A DNA stretch of 64,000 nt from Loxodes magnus (Eukaryota; Ciliophora; Karyorelictea; Loxodida; Loxodidae). The stretch spans positions 62,001-126,000 of the forward strand of contig CAMPDV010000152.1 in NCBI GenBank assembly GCA_946699065.1, given 5' to 3'. Positions 1-13,564 of this stretch are shown here, one piece after another. Position numbers and translations under genes: made by a program. Numbering within the stretch: position 1 is the stretch's first letter; the number at the start of each line of letters is the position of its first letter. The notes under the pieces are model-generated. The model did not search any database, was not told where the DNA came from, and saw nothing but the letters and a program-made list of their open reading frames with translations.

Positions 1-2064
1 TAAACCCAACAAACTGTGATCAGCTTTTCTAAAAATGTCTTTAATAAGACAATCTTAAGTTAACAAAGTCAGAGCCTGAAAATATTTAGCAAATAAAGAA
101 AGTAGAAATATAAAAAAATTTGATTAAAAATAGAATTACCTCTGTTAAAAGCACCTAACCCTAGCAAAGACAGTAATAAGAAGGTTTAAAATAAGCAAAT
201 GAATTATAAAAATACTTAGTAGTAAGAAGTAAGCCGAAAGTCGAAAGAAGCGAAATAAGTAAGTAATATAATAAAGATCTTTTAGTGGATACTTTAAAGG
301 TATAAAATAATCCTGAAACAATTGATAAGCCTTTAAAGAAATAAAGGTCTAAATCTTTTAATATTAGAATCCTGTAAGAAGATTAAAATGATGTCTAAAA
401 CTTTTAGTAATAGTACCAAGCTAATATTGAGCAGACATAATTATCTCCATCTTAGGAGGTTAAAAAAGTAAATGAAGTAAAGCACTATAAAGTTAGAAAA
501 ATGATTAAATAGAGAATATAAACTTAAGATGATAATTCTCAAAAAGAAAACAAAAACAAAAACAAAATTTAAAACTTATTCAACATAGGAGTAATTGAAG
601 CAGATAGTTCCCCTTTTTAAGCTCTAACTCCTTAAAATCCGTTACATTGTCATTAATTTTCTTCTTCTCAAACTCCTTCATCTTAAGAAGAGTAATAGAC
701 ACAAGGCAAAAGATTAAATAGAACAATAACTTCTGTTCATTAGGCTTTTAAAGAAAGATGAAAATTCTATAATTAATAGAAAAATGAAAATTAAGAAAAG
801 CAGTCTAGTCCTACAAGCTCTAATGACAGCCAAAATTTATTTTAGAAATTTTAGCATAAAAAGCAAAATTTAAAAACTAAGTTCAAATCTACTAATGAAA
901 ATAAAAAACATTTTCAAGCTGAAAAAGAAAAATTCAAGTCAAATCAAGCTTCGAATTAGAAATTAGCTAAAAATGTCCAAAACGAACTCAAAAAGTGCTT
1001 TAATCAAAATAACTTCAATAAATAAGCTTATCTTCAAAAGAAAAACTTAGCTAGTATAATTTTATAAACCATTTAAAGTAAAGCATCTTAAGAAATATCC
1101 GATGATGAAAAATATTAACAAACCTTAGCTGATAAAATTAATGAAAAAAATAAATAACAGAAGTCTCCAGGTCAGATATTAGTTTAAAGTAGGCAAGAAG
1201 ATTAGGAGAATGTTTAAGAAACAAATTAAGAACGACTATAATAAGCTAAAAAATTAACTAAGACATAAATTTTTCAATTGAACTAAAAGATTATACTCAA
1301 ATGACTAAGAAAATACTCAAAACCAACCATTGAAACTCTTTGCTACGATAAATTAGTAGATCTTAAATATTTATTATAGAACGAAGAATTACCTCAAAGA
1401 AGACTAAATCATCAAAATTTCGAAAGACAGCATAAATATTTTTTGGAAATTTTCAATGAGTGAATACAGAATCTCTAATATAATTTAGAGCAAATTCCTG
1501 AAGAATTCAAAAAATGGTTTTCAAAAAACTTGGATGACTTATATTAGTGGAAATAAATAGATAGTTTTACAAGGTTTGAAATAAACAGAATATAAAATAT
1601 ATCATAGTCCACAACAAAAGAAAAAAAGTAAGTTTTTAAATTAGATTAATCTATATCATGCTTACTGTTTTTTTTATTTTATCCAAGCATTTCATTCGAA
1701 TAATTTGCTTAAGTCCTTAGAATTGCAAAATAAAGGTTAGCGAAGAAGCTAATTAGAGAAATCTACTTATATTTGGTAGTATTTTGTAGTTTAATATCCT
1801 TCAACGTTTTTTAGCAGTGGGAAGAAATGCAAATGATTATTTTATTATAAAGCAGGATATCATGAACTGAAATTATATCAAGTAATTTAGTGTAAGTTAT
1901 CTTATATTTAGAAGAATAATGATGGAATATCTCATAAGCTAATAACTTGCGAAAAAATGCAAAAAATAGTAGAGAGTGGAGAGCTTAGCAACTAAGTAGA
2001 AAAAGGAATTTATGATTTTGGAAAAAAATTAGTTTCTATCTTTAAGATAGAGTAAAAGGAATGA
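1..2064 (+). CDS. RasGAP-like family protein, member 1 (5' end outside window)
   Basis: Exons run to 1627, then 1645-1891 and 1912-2064. The frame in the first exon begins at base 3, and 674 residues are visible. Introns are 1628-1644 (17 nt) and 1892-1911 (20 nt), both GTAAG...AG. They are placed by alignment with the other four members, and removing them joins the frames. TAA/TAG are Gln and TGA is Trp, for example at 1302-1304 where other members have TGG. The last TGA (2062-2064) is the stop. The N-terminal part is low-complexity, rich in Gln, Lys and Ser. The C-terminal part carries the motifs LKWLRKYSK, CYDKLVDLKYLL, FNEWIQNLQ and, in exon 2, SKHFIRIICLSPQ and NLLIFGSILQ. These weakly resemble the C-lobe of RasGAP/IQGAP domains; that is inference only. 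It is almost identical to the member at 13565 over its GAP-like part. Confidence 0.9.
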
Positions 2065-4601
2065 ACTGTTTACTTTTATACTAATCTTAGCTTATTCAAA
2101 GTAATTAATAATTTTAAAGATAAATCTTTATCTTGAACTATACATGAATTATTTATGATAAATTTACTTATCATTTCTCTTTTTACTTTCGTTTATTCAT
2201 ATTTTATTGAGTAATTGGGTTTCTTTATAATTTAAAAACCAATTATCTTATGATTAATTCTTTATAATCTTTCAATTATATACATAAATAATTTTTTGTA
2301 ATATAGAGTCTCATTTATTACATGCATCTCATATTTATTCTATTTCTAAGAACTTAAGTACTTATTTAAAATTTCATCTTGCTTATAATATTTTTAATTT
2401 AATATATATTTATCAATTTATCTATAATCATTTATTATTATTAATAGTTTTAAAAATAATCAATTTATTTATCACAGAAGATCTCAATTATTATCAAGTG
2501 GCTCGCTTCTGAATTTACTCCTTTTATTTGTTGTACTAAAGTTATTAAACTAAGATTTATTTTAGTTTAGTAGTTAATAAATCTACATATTAATAAGCTT
2601 TCTTTTATTTATGTAGAAAGACTAAGCAAATCTTTCTTAATTGGAGTATATAGCTTGTATATTGTTTCTATAAGCAACCTTTTTATTTATTATTTACTAT
2701 TTACTTTTTTTAATTTCTCCTTAGCTCAAATTAATCCCTTGCTTCGAATATTTATTATGCCAAAGAAGTATCTATGAGTATTATCTTAATCCTGCTGATA
2801 GAACTAATCATTCAATTTTTCTTAATTAACTTTTCTTTTCCTTTCTTACATCTATTTTGGATGTAACTTAGCGAAGACTTTTATCTCATAATTTTTATTT
2901 ATCGTTGCTTTAGTAATTGAGAAAATTAAAGAGTTTTGAAATTAAGCTTTTATTATATTATAAGTTGATGAAGTTATAAAAAATAGGGATATTAATAAGT
3001 GGATTTTTTTACAAATAGCTAATAGTGGCCTATGATAAAACTACCTAAAGCAAGTAATTGAATCACGTTATCTAGATTATGTAAGCAATCAATAAGATAA
3101 AAGTATCAAGTAACGAGTTAAACGTTAAAAGAGAACCTCAAATATATTAGTATTCAAAGTTTAGTACTTAAGATAAAATTTTTTGTAGATAATTTTTTAA
3201 AAAGAGACTATTCAATTTGAAGGTTGCTTATAAAGCTAGATATTTTTTAATTTAATCACAACATAAATTATTATAAAACTTATCTAAAGATAAAATATAA
3301 CATCAGATTCAATTAGTCTCCAAAATTTTAGACAATAGAAGTTAATAAAAAAGAAATATACTTAAATAGATTTTAAAGTTTAATTCCTTTTTTATTTATA
3401 GCAAAGAAATCCTTTCTAGAGCCTTAATAATAAAAATTTATGATAAAACTTAATAAAAAGTCCTTTTATATAGATTGAATAAATCTAAATCATTTTATTA
3501 TACTTTAAATAAGCCTACTATAAATAAAAATGCTCTTACTATAGTTCATCTTTTATCTTTTTACTCTTATATTTTTGTCTATTTATTAATGCTTTATATA
3601 TTAAAGTTTTCTCTTAGATAAAGAATAAATATCATTGTATCTAGTAAGTTTATCCGATTATTAAGATAGTAAAACTAAAAATTAGCATTTCTCTCATTTT
3701 TTTTTATTGAAGATAGCTATAATACTATAAGGCAATAATTTTAAACTTAATTTAGTCTTGGGTTGTTCTTTATTTATAGAGTGAAAATTAGAAGATTTCT
3801 AATTATTTAATAAGCTAAATTAAGAGTTTTAGAGTTCTCAGTTGATGATTTTATGACGAATAAACTCTTTTTAATTGAAGATTCATGAGACTGTTCCAAT
3901 TATCAAAATTTAGCTAGAAATATAAAATTCTAATTATTTTATATAAGCTTAAGCATAATTATTTCTCCTTTAATAATTATAGTAAAACTTTTATTTTAGT
4001 AAATTTATTATTAAGTGATATCTCATAATATATGTTATTTGAATCTTTCTAAACTTATTTTTCAACAATTTTACTATTCTATCTTTCCTTAATTTCCTAA
4101 ATTGAAACTACCTTTTATTTTAAGATTTTTAGCTATAATATGCTTGTTCTTTCTTAACCTTTTTTTTAACTTGATAAAAAGTTGGAAATTGAGTCTTAAT
4201 TATTATATTAGTATACTTAAATGCATCTTAAATGTTTACTCAAATTAAGTTTTAATGCTTATATTAGATATCTAGCATTATACTTTTATATATGTTTTCT
4301 AATTAATTTGAGTTTAATGAAATTATTAAGATAATCATATATAACTTATAACATAACCTAATTTTTATTGGATGCTTTCTTTATTTGGTTTATCACATAT
4401 TAATTTGTTGTTTGAAAATTTGTGCTATTCTAAAACTTGCTTGAATCTTCACTGTTATGAATCTTGATAACTTTAGATAATTTTTTATTAATTTATTCAG
4501 ATAGGTCAAATTCCAATCATTTTCTATTTAATTCATTGACTATTATAAAATATAGGGAACTTATTTGTTTAGTTGGAGTTTTTTTCTTATATAGTTAATC
4601 T
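2065..4601. other. Low-GC stretch with homology to 16640-18840
   Basis: No gene is assigned here beyond the relic listed at 2735-3300. The stretch is the counterpart of 16640-18840 in the second copy of the segmental duplication, and scattered blocks can still be aligned. The rest is very AT-rich with mixed strand skew, and I see nothing definite in it. Confidence 0.5.
2735..3300 (+). pseudogene. Diverged homologue of the gene at 16861-18066
   Basis: Blocks align with 17240-17800. Around 3060-3100 the frame reading RYLDYVSN corresponds to SYLDFVNN near 17580. Neighbouring blocks need indels that change the frame between the copies, and no continuous shared reading frame could be followed. 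It is called a relic because the matching frame breaks, but unseen tiny introns could also explain the shifts. Confidence 0.35.
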
Positions 4602-6304
4602 TCACTTGTACAGTATATTTTAAACATTTTTACCATAGTTTTTCATTATTTTCTTTTATTTTTATTAAAATTTTGATAACTCCGTATTTTATGCCACCTA
4701 GTCGCTTTCAGTATCAACATACCATTACTCTTCGATAGTGAATCTCTTATGCAGTGACTATTGTTCTATATCAATTAGGTTGTTAAGTTATTAGAATTTT
4801 TCTGGGTTATTGTTTTCAGAATTTTAAATTTCCTTTAAGATCTATTCTGTCCAAGAGATTCTTCCTTTAATTTGCTACAGAGACGGGTTTATGGCTGTTT
4901 TTTATTGTAATATTGAGTTTTCAGATTTTATAATTTCCATAATGTTTCTCAGTTCTTAAGTTTGTTTATAAAACTCGGTAATTACCTTTGTTAAATTTGA
5001 TTCTCCATTTAAAGAAGGTAGAGATTGTTGGTGACATCTTACTAAGAGTTTTTAGATTTTGCTGGAGAAGTCTGCTATTTCTTAAGTGCCATTTCATACA
5101 TATAACAAACTAATAGTAAGAAGTATTTATAGGATTTTTAGTAAACGTGATCTTACTTCCTCTCAATAATCTATTTTGTCTATATTTTTATATTCTTTGA
5201 AAATATTATGAACATCATTTGCTTTTTCTAAGACTTATTAAAAATTTGGAGTTTTCTAATTTCTTTAAAATTATAATTCTATTTCTTGATAAGTAGGGAC
5301 CTAAAAAAATTAAATTTAATGGTCTGTTTAGTATAAAGTTAATAGTTTAGAATCATGTACATTTTATAATATCTAATTTATTTAGGGAAGATATCTTAAA
5401 AACCTTATTATATTTTTTTAACTTTTTCGTTAGCTTTACATAAATTTCTCACCTTTTTTTCAATTGATCAATATTCTGATTTATATCTGCAGTTTTATTT
5501 TCTCATTATTTTAAATCATTCAGACTCTTCAAGCTTCACTAGATAAAAGGCCACAAGCATAAAAATAAGTTATTTTCCTTCTAAATGATTGTATTTAATA
5601 ATTCCCCTAAATAGTAACCTTTTCTCCACTCAGCTTTCGGGAAATTAGCTCATAATTTAATGTTCTGAACTTAATGTGGAAGTATACAAATTTGTTTACT
5701 TTATACCTTTTATTATCTATTTGATTGACTTCCTCAGATTCACTTTAGTTTGATAATTCATAAAGCTTAGATATATCATTATAAATAGATACCATAATAT
5801 ACTATTTCAATAGGTCCCTTCACTCTATTATTCATAACTCTTTAGCTTACTAAAAAGCATTATAATTAAAATAACCTTAAAAGGTAAAGCTTGACAAGGT
5901 AATTTATCTTTTTATTATTTGATTATCTTTTATAGCATCAACTCCTTTATTAGGAGCATTACTCCTTTCTAATTGAAGAAAAAATAAAGTCTAGCTTTTG
6001 CTACAATATAGATATAATTGAGTTTTATGCTAGTGAAAGCATGTATAATAAGGCTGACTGATAGTTGTAATTTTAGCTTTATTTAGCCTTTATTTCTTGA
6101 TTTTTGTTTATTGTTAGTTTTTCAGTATGTCTTCCATCATTTTCTTCTGAGATTATAAACATAAACTAAAGGAAATTTGTCTTACCATATCTGATATAGT
6201 TTTTAATCTTGAAGGCCTGCTAAGGTACTAAATACTTTCTCGTTAATACCATATTCTTTAAGAAAATCCCACAAGGTATTTTATATCAATAAACTAGCAA
6301 ACAT
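4602..6304 (-). CDS. Probable coiled-coil protein, exon structure partly unresolved
   Basis: The frame starts at ATG 6304 (MFASLLIQNTLWDFLKEYG), passes a 20-nt GTAAG...TTTAG intron at 6166-6185 that joins the frames, and ends at TGA 4602-4604. That gives 560 residues if no other intron exists. The last 180 residues read as a Gln/Glu/Lys-rich coiled coil with few TGA codons and carry most of the support. In the middle (about 5330-5560) a different frame looks better (for example SLNDLKQWENKTADINQNI), so further tiny introns are likely and the model there is provisional. A diverged counterpart lies at 18838-19790. No function is recognised. Confidence 0.42.
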
Positions 6305-7061
6305 TTATTAAAGCTACTTACATATAAATTAAAGCCTTTACTATCTATTAAGTATATATAAACCGTAAATATCCTAATATATCTATATAACCTTTCTATT
6401 CTAACACTTTATTATCTATATTAGTTTAAAATTTAGACCTGAATATAAAAGGCAATCTCTTTCCATCAAACTAATTTGTTCTTTAGCATTTAAAAATAAT
6501 AAATAGCTTTAAAAGTTTTATATTAGTATAATTTAATAGTTATAGACTAATTAATACTCATACTATTATTAAGATGCTTAATCTGTTTGCTTATATTATG
6601 AATGCGATTTTTTGGATTAGTTAATGATTTATGTAAAAGCTTTAAAATGCTTTTTGGTACTCCTTAAAGTTTTTTTTGTTATTAGACTAAAATTTATCTT
6701 ATCTGAAATTTATAATCGCTTTGTTTAAATAAAAAAAGTCAGAAAAATTCAAAGTATTGTAAATTTAATGTTTTTAAAGATTCAATAAGGAGATTTCAGA
6801 CGCATTAATAAGCCATCCTATCAATTTTAGCATACTGAAACTTGTTTAGATGCTAATTTAGAGAATCGCTTTATTTCCTTTAAGAACTAATATTCACATT
6901 ACAAAAATATAACCTTACTGATTGTTCTAAATTAATATAACTTTATCTAGCTATTGTTTAATATTAATCCTTAACTAAATTCTAAATAATAGATGACCAA
7001 ACTCATAAAATGATGCAAGGCCCATTTTCATGCCTTTTTATAAAAATTGCAGAAATCTACT
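6305..7061. other. Intergenic, with a block conserved in both segment copies
   Basis: No gene was identified. Bases 6860-6990 are unusually similar to 20590-20710, much more than the surrounding DNA, as is the stretch near 6700. This may be regulatory sequence or the flank of the small gene at 7062/21180. Confidence 0.5.
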
Positions 7062-7455
7062 ATGAAGTCAAAAATACTAGATTACGATATGTATCTAATC
7101 ATCTTTAAAATGCAAGATAAGCAAAAAGACCTAAATTCATATATAAAAAGAGAAAGCATAAAAGCAGATATACTAAAGAATTAAATAGTTATAAAATAGG
7201 AAAGCTAAATATAAATTTTTAAGCTATAAGATTATCTTATAACACCATTATTATATCTATTTAAGGAAAAGAACAAATCATACTTTAGAAAAAAATTTGA
7301 AGTTGTTAATTATTTTTAGGATAGAAGCTATATAATTAATTGTTGAGAGATGCTTATAAATTAGTTTCATTAAAGATATTGAAGTGAATAACTTAGAATT
7401 AATAATATGAATTAAATAAGCATATAAAACGTGTAAGATTAAAAGGAAATAGAAA
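7062..7455 (+). pseudogene. Frameshifted copy of the small gene at 21180-21668
   Basis: Starts ATG AAG TCA AAA ATA against ATG AAA TCA AAA ATA in the intact copy. Four of the first twelve codons differ only in the third base. A one-base length difference near 7175 (in the run before GGAAAGC) shifts the frame, and later homology (GAACAAATC...TTTAG near 7270) is in a different phase. The family reading is therefore broken, most simply by mutation after duplication. Confidence 0.5.
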
Positions 7456-7472
7456 AGATGAAAATCATTCAA

Positions 7473-7618
7473 TCATTTATTTTAGAAATTTTTCAGAATA
7501 GTAAGAACAAGTTTGCGATAATCAGTAATTTTCGATTCTACTTCTTATCTAAGTTATTCATTTTCAGCTATTTTTGCATTTGTTCTCCAGTTACAAGTTG
7601 TGAGATATTCCATCATTA
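7473..7618 (-). pseudogene. Relic last exon of a RasGAP-like family member
   Basis: The minus strand matches the third exon of the member at 21711-24868 (NDGISHKLVTGEQMQKIAEN). It has one-base deletions after CACAA and in the A-run before TAGC, so the frame is broken. Homology stops at about 7618, just inside the intron 2 border, and nothing of exons 1 and 2 follows. It occupies the same place relative to its neighbours as the intact member in the second segment copy, so it marks where this copy of the duplication was cut. Confidence 0.8.
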
Positions 7619-7710
7619 AAAAATGGATTTAGTCAAAGTAAATGACTAGGAGTATATTAACAAAAAGAGGCGTATAATGAGAAATAAAATAGGGAGTTTA
7701 AATTAAATTG

Positions 7711-8034
7711 ATGAAAAGAAAATTAGAAGTAAAATGATTCGGATTATCTGGTAAAAAGTATACCAGCAGAGTATCGTTGGATTACTAAAAATCTCTATAG
7801 CTTCCACTTGATTCTATTAATTAGTTAAGTGATTTCGATATTTAAGATTTATAAGGAGATAAATAATAAGAAATTAAAGAGCTTTGAAATAATTTACACG
7901 ATAATAGATATTAGAAAAGAAGTTGTTTGCACCATATTTTTCTTTCTACTAACACTGAACTTAAAATCAATATAAAAAGCTATCAAAGAGCAGAGCATAT
8001 TTAAAAAACTGAGATTACAAAGGCTCATAAGTGA
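7711..8034 (+). CDS. Possible small protein, 107 residues
   Basis: The frame from ATG 7711 to TGA 8032-8034 reads as a charged protein (SDFDIQDLQGDKQQEIKELW...). It is on the purine-rich strand and has two internal TGA codons. It begins less than 100 bases beyond the breakpoint of the segmental duplication and has no counterpart in the second copy. Support is composition only, and I do not recognise it. Confidence 0.3.
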
Positions 8035-11000
8035 TAAATGATTTTAATATCTTAAATCTTAACTCTTAATATTAGAGAAAAAGCTAAACACTAAAAAATT
8101 TAATTATCATATAAAGATCTAGGAAATATTTTTTACAAAAGCAGATTTTCACTCCAAAATTTAAATTAAATAAAGCTAATTTCATCATAGCAATAAAAAA
8201 ACCTTCTAATAAAATCTAAATGAATTTTTTTAATTCTTGCTTTAAATACAAAAAAAATAAGCTAATTAATTCATAAGATGCTTATTCAATTTATAAAAAG
8301 AGTATTAATTAGTTTTTAAGAGTATAAAAACTAGAATGAAGGTAGATCTTAAAAGTAAAACTAAACAGAATTACAGATTGTAGGATCGAAATACAGACAA
8401 ACTTGAATTTGTTAATCCAGATAATCAAAATTTAGTAAAAAATTAAAATAAAGTTGATTCATTGTACCATTGCTTAACTTTAATTAAAAAAAAATTCTAA
8501 TTTTATAATAGTTATACAAAAGTTACCTTAAAATAGCTTTTTCAATAGATTGTTTAAATTTTGCTTTAAACTTGGTTAAATTAAAAAAAAATTGCTCTAT
8601 ATGCAATAATTTTTTACCTTTTATTCATAATTATTTTCATATCTTCACTATAAACTATAAATCCATCGCTTTTTAAAGTTAATCAACAATTTTAACCTAT
8701 TAATTAATCCATAAATTTTAATAACTTTTTTACAATTTTTTATAATTATTCAGTTCCTCTCCTTATATTCATTATTTTTAAGTTCGTATTTTCATCTCTA
8801 ATTTTTATTTTCACTCTTATATTCTTCTTTGGAAGCTAATTTTAACTTTTATTAATAAAGTTCCTTCAATTTTTTAGGCTTATTTTACAATTTAACTTTT
8901 CAAAACTAAAAAAAGCTTCAGGTTTCTTTTTTTCTCTAATTTTTAGTTTATTTTATCTTTCTCTTTAACGTTTTTTAATAATTTGCATATCTCTTATATC
9001 ACAGAAATTCATAATGAATCCTAACAATTTAAATATTTTATCTTTCACCTAATTCAGATAGACACTAGACTAACGATTTCTTTTTATCTTCCAATTTTTT
9101 GAGTTATAAACAAAATAAAATTTTAATTTGCCTAAAGTTAAACCTTACATTTAGATTTTTTTGTCTGAATATCAAAATAAAAGTAAGCTAAAAGCTAAAT
9201 CTTTCTCATTAACTAAAATCGCGTTCCTATTTTATTGCTTAAAAATAGTTTTTAATAACTTTTAAAATATTAAAATGCTTCTAAGAAGATGCTTTAAGAT
9301 ATAACCCTTATTATAAAAAATTTATATACAGAGAATTGTTTCGAAAGATAAGGAAGATTTCAAACTGATTATAAAACTACCTGAATATTAAAAAAATCCT
9401 AAATCCTTAGAATCATTTAAACTTAAGAAAGACTAACATGAGATAGACTATTAAGAGATTAATATATTTGATTAGAAACTTTTTTACTTATATCAACCTT
9501 ATTTTAATTCTCCTTAACTTAAGAAATTTAAATTTGAAAAGCTCTTTATACAACTATCATTTTAGTAGCTTGCTTGCATAAAGATCCGTTAAAAGCATAT
9601 ATTAAAATTAATTTTTCTTAGTTTGCTAGTGAGTTAAAATCATTTCTAAAGCAAACCTTTATTTTAATTTTTAGCAAATAGAAATACAATCTTAATATAG
9701 TTCTAATGTAAATCCTTAGGTTTTCTTAGATATTTATTAAAGCTGAAATTTTTATTTATATTTAGTTTTAATTTCTTTAATTTAAACCAAGATTCAATAC
9801 CAAAAGTCTCTTATTATACTTAAAGAGCTTTTATTGATCTAGTTCGTCTTAAAAAGGAAAGAATATTTATCAAAGGTAGTAAGACTTAGGATCGAATTGC
9901 TTGATTTATTGCTTTAGTTATGGATATAAGCCCTATTTCATTGTAATCAATTGAAAGCTTTAATTTTATTTTTATCACTATACATTTAAAATCCTTATTT
10001 GACTCTCATTCAAATTAATACAAAAGCAATCTTAAAATTAATAAGTTACACAACTTAGGCTACTGAGAGTTTGAAGTACTAAGATCCTAGAGTATATTAA
10101 ATAATAATGAAAGAAGCTATCATTTTTAGACGTTTAATAGCTTAGCTCTTATATAGTTGTCAGTGAAATAGATGAAAGGTATGATATGTATAAGCTTAAG
10201 TAAAATGAAGCATCTTATTTAAATCAGACTCTTCATACAATAACTTGTTATAAAAGGGAACTAAATAGATGGAAAAATTCTATGAGATTTGCTTAATAAT
10301 TTAGTAGGCTAAAATATCAAATTATTAGAGCAGTCTAGCTTTGAATTTGGAAAGCTTAATGTCTAGATTTTAAGATAAATGTTCAATTAAATTCCTTTTT
10401 TATAGTTTTTTGCTTTAGATATTAACAATAATCAATATTAATACTCAGAAGATCAAAGGCAAAAGTAATCCTTATCTTGGTTAATGACTTAGGGTAAAAA
10501 GCTACTCTGAGATAAAAAGCTTCAGCCAATGTTTAAAATAAGAATAAATCTTGAACTTTAATATAAAGATAGATTTATCTCTTTAACTACATTCTATTTA
10601 TAATTTAATAATTTAAGCAATGCTAATGAAAATTATTCTAACTATTTACTAATTATTTAAGACTAATATGCAATTTTTATAGTTATAAGCAAGGATTAAG
10701 TTTTATTAAAGCCAGTCAAACTTCTACTTTAACTAATTTATTACATATAAGAATAAAAATAAGCATTCAAAAAGCTTTTTGGCTTTTTCTGATAGAACTA
10801 GATAAGTTAAAAGTCATCTGGGAGATTTTTAATATAGCCTTTTAACATTTCCTATATATATTTTTCGTTCTTTTACCTTTTTTAATTGAGTTATTTAAAG
10901 AAATTATTTTAAACCAGACAAATAATTACATGATGCTGTTCTTAGTTTGATAAATAAGAACTACATAAATATCTCAAATTTAAAAATTCTATTAGATGTC

Positions 11001-13564
11001 AATTTTATATTGTCTTTATTCTAAATACATAGTTATGTAGTTTCATACTCATTTTCTTAACTGAGGAAAAATTTAAGTTTAAGAAACAAAATAGAGATAA
11101 TTTATTGAATGGATTGTAGCATTTTATTGGCTCTTAATTTAAAAATCGATAAAGTTAAGTTTAATGCATATAATCTAAAATTATATTTACTTTTAATTAT
11201 CTAAAGCTATATTTGATCAAATTAAGCTCTGAGATTAATTAAGCTATTTAACTCCATAATTGTGTATCTTTCAATTTGTTTTAATTTAATAAAAATTAAA
11301 ACTTCAAAGTTTTGCAGATCATTTAATCTAAGCTTTTTTCTTTAACCGATTTCTAATTTATGTTGTTAGGAATGAATTGGGTAAAATAGACAATTATTTA
11401 TTTAATTATTTCTGAGTCAAGGTATAAATAGAATTATTTGTTGATTATGAAGAATAACTAAAAAATTAGCCAAAAGGGAAAGGAAAAATTTAGAATTTAT
11501 ATAAAGAAAATATTAAGAAGAATAAGTTTGCCTAGAACCAACCTAAATTAGAATTTTATATCTTAATGAGTCATTAAAATTATAACCAGCCTCATCATTA
11601 CATCACAAAAAAATAGATGAAAGTTTTAAGAATCTTTTGAAACATTTAATCTTAGCTTTAGTTATTAACTTAAACTTCATTTTAATTTCTTATTTTGCTT
11701 ACAATCCACTTAACTAAGGAAATATGAATTCTTGCTCAGACTTATTGAAATAATAAATTATTTTAATTTTGTAAGGCTTTATGCATTGCTTTTAGTCTTA
11801 TATTTCTTAATATTTTAAAGTCCCTAAATTATCTTTTGTTGCTTTCATTTACTTATTTTAATTTAGTAGCCATTGATTTAATAACACTTAAGCTTTTTCC
11901 ACCCACAATAATAAAATTTATTTTATTAATTTTATAGTATGTTATCTGAAAATGACCATCATATATCTCATTTCTAATAACTTGTTCATAAAATATTTTA
12001 TTGAAATACAACTCTTTAACTTAGTAAACTATTTCAAGCTTTAAATTCTCACTTCTTATTTAAATGAAATTTCAAAACAGCAGAGTTTATCTTTATTTAC
12101 AAAAGACTTTAAAAATTATTGGATCCCTCTTAAATATTTTTGCCTTGATAAAGCAAAATTGAAAAAAATTCTCAAAATTATGAGAAAACAAATAGCATCT
12201 ATAAAAAATCAATTTACTCTAGTCTTTAGATATTTCGACACTTTTCAAGACTTAATTTTTTTAATATTGGCTAATATCTAACTTCCATCACATGCTTATA
12301 TTCATATTTATTGCTAAATAATTCTTTTATTACCTTCTTATAATTCTAGTTTTCCTTGGTTGCTACTAATAATAGAAATAATATTAATAAGAGCTTATTT
12401 ATAGATTCTCCTTTTAGTCTATTAAGAGACTCTTATAAATATATCATATAATAGTCAATCTGCTTTTATGAAGACTCATCTAATAGAGTGTTTGATTGCT
12501 AAAAGAAAATTATTTTAAATTTCATTTTTAATTAAAAAATGATGAAGAACACAAAAGCTTCAATATCCATTTATTTGCATTGCAAAATTAAGGGATATCT
12601 CACCATGAGCTCTAAGAAATTAAGCAAATTTACTTGTATTGTCTGCATTCTTATATTTATAACTTTAGACTTTGAGCCTTAACTTGGCTTTATCTTAAGA
12701 TAATAACTCTCTACTCCACTCAATTCCTAAATTAATCTCCCTATAATTCTCTATATTTCTCTGATGTAGTTAGTTTTAAATAAAAGTAGACTTTTAATTT
12801 TCCCGAAGAAAAGCCTCAGAAAATCTTTCAAATTTCAAAAATTTTGCAAAAATTGTTAATAAATCAGACTAGAAAGCTCTAGGTTTCTACAATGTTATCT
12901 ATTTAAACTTCTTCTGATTTAGTAGTTAAATACTAAGAATGGAAAATAAGCATTTAGATTTAAAAAAAGCCAAATTTCATAAATAGGTATTAATAGAGAA
13001 GGGGATAAATGTAGATATGGCATTTGATTAGAATACTTAACTATTATACTCATAAATATACAAACTTAGCAAATGTAGAAATTGATATTGAATCTAATTT
13101 AATAGACTTTTAAATATCAATTTTCAAGAGTCTTAATATAAGAAGATATAATACCATATACTTATATCAAAAGTAAATAAATTAACTATATCTCATAAAA
13201 GCAAAGAAGGGTTTATCGTATTGTTGGATGGAAAAATGAATAAGCTTTTTATTAATTAGATAGAGAGATTCAAAGGGAAAAATGTAAACGCTATTCCTTT
13301 CTAGTTATAATTGTGAAAATATTAGCGTATAAATATAAAACATTTAGATAAAATAGTTAAAATATCCCAGAAATTAAATCAAACTATTATAGTAAAGTGA
13401 GATAGTGACGAGGTATAATAGTTAGATGGACTAATAAAGCCAGTAAATAATTTTAATTTTGCTAGTTTGTGAAGAGGATTAGAGAAGAATCATATTTATT
13501 TTTATTTAAAACTTATCATTTTGAGAATTTTGTCTTTGAGTAAATATACCTCCATTTATATAAA
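8035..13564. other. Unresolved 5.5-kb stretch
   Basis: No paralogue or known domain was found. Bases 8500-9012 are purine-rich on the minus strand and read well from an ATG at 9012, but two frames look equally good. On the plus strand a frame from ATG 9274 (SKDKEDFKLIIKLPEYQKN...) is acceptable for well over 1 kb. It stays 'open' for more than 3 kb, including parts that look noncoding, which shows how weak openness is in this code. One or more genes probably lie here. Bases 13000-13560 are the upstream flank of the member at 13565. Confidence 0.4.

Noticed and set aside
1645-1891. Membrane helix in family member 1, seen when reading straight through exon 1
   Set aside because: It is an artefact of ignoring the 17-nt intron. 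The correct frame gives the conserved RasGAP-like segment, as in the four paralogues.
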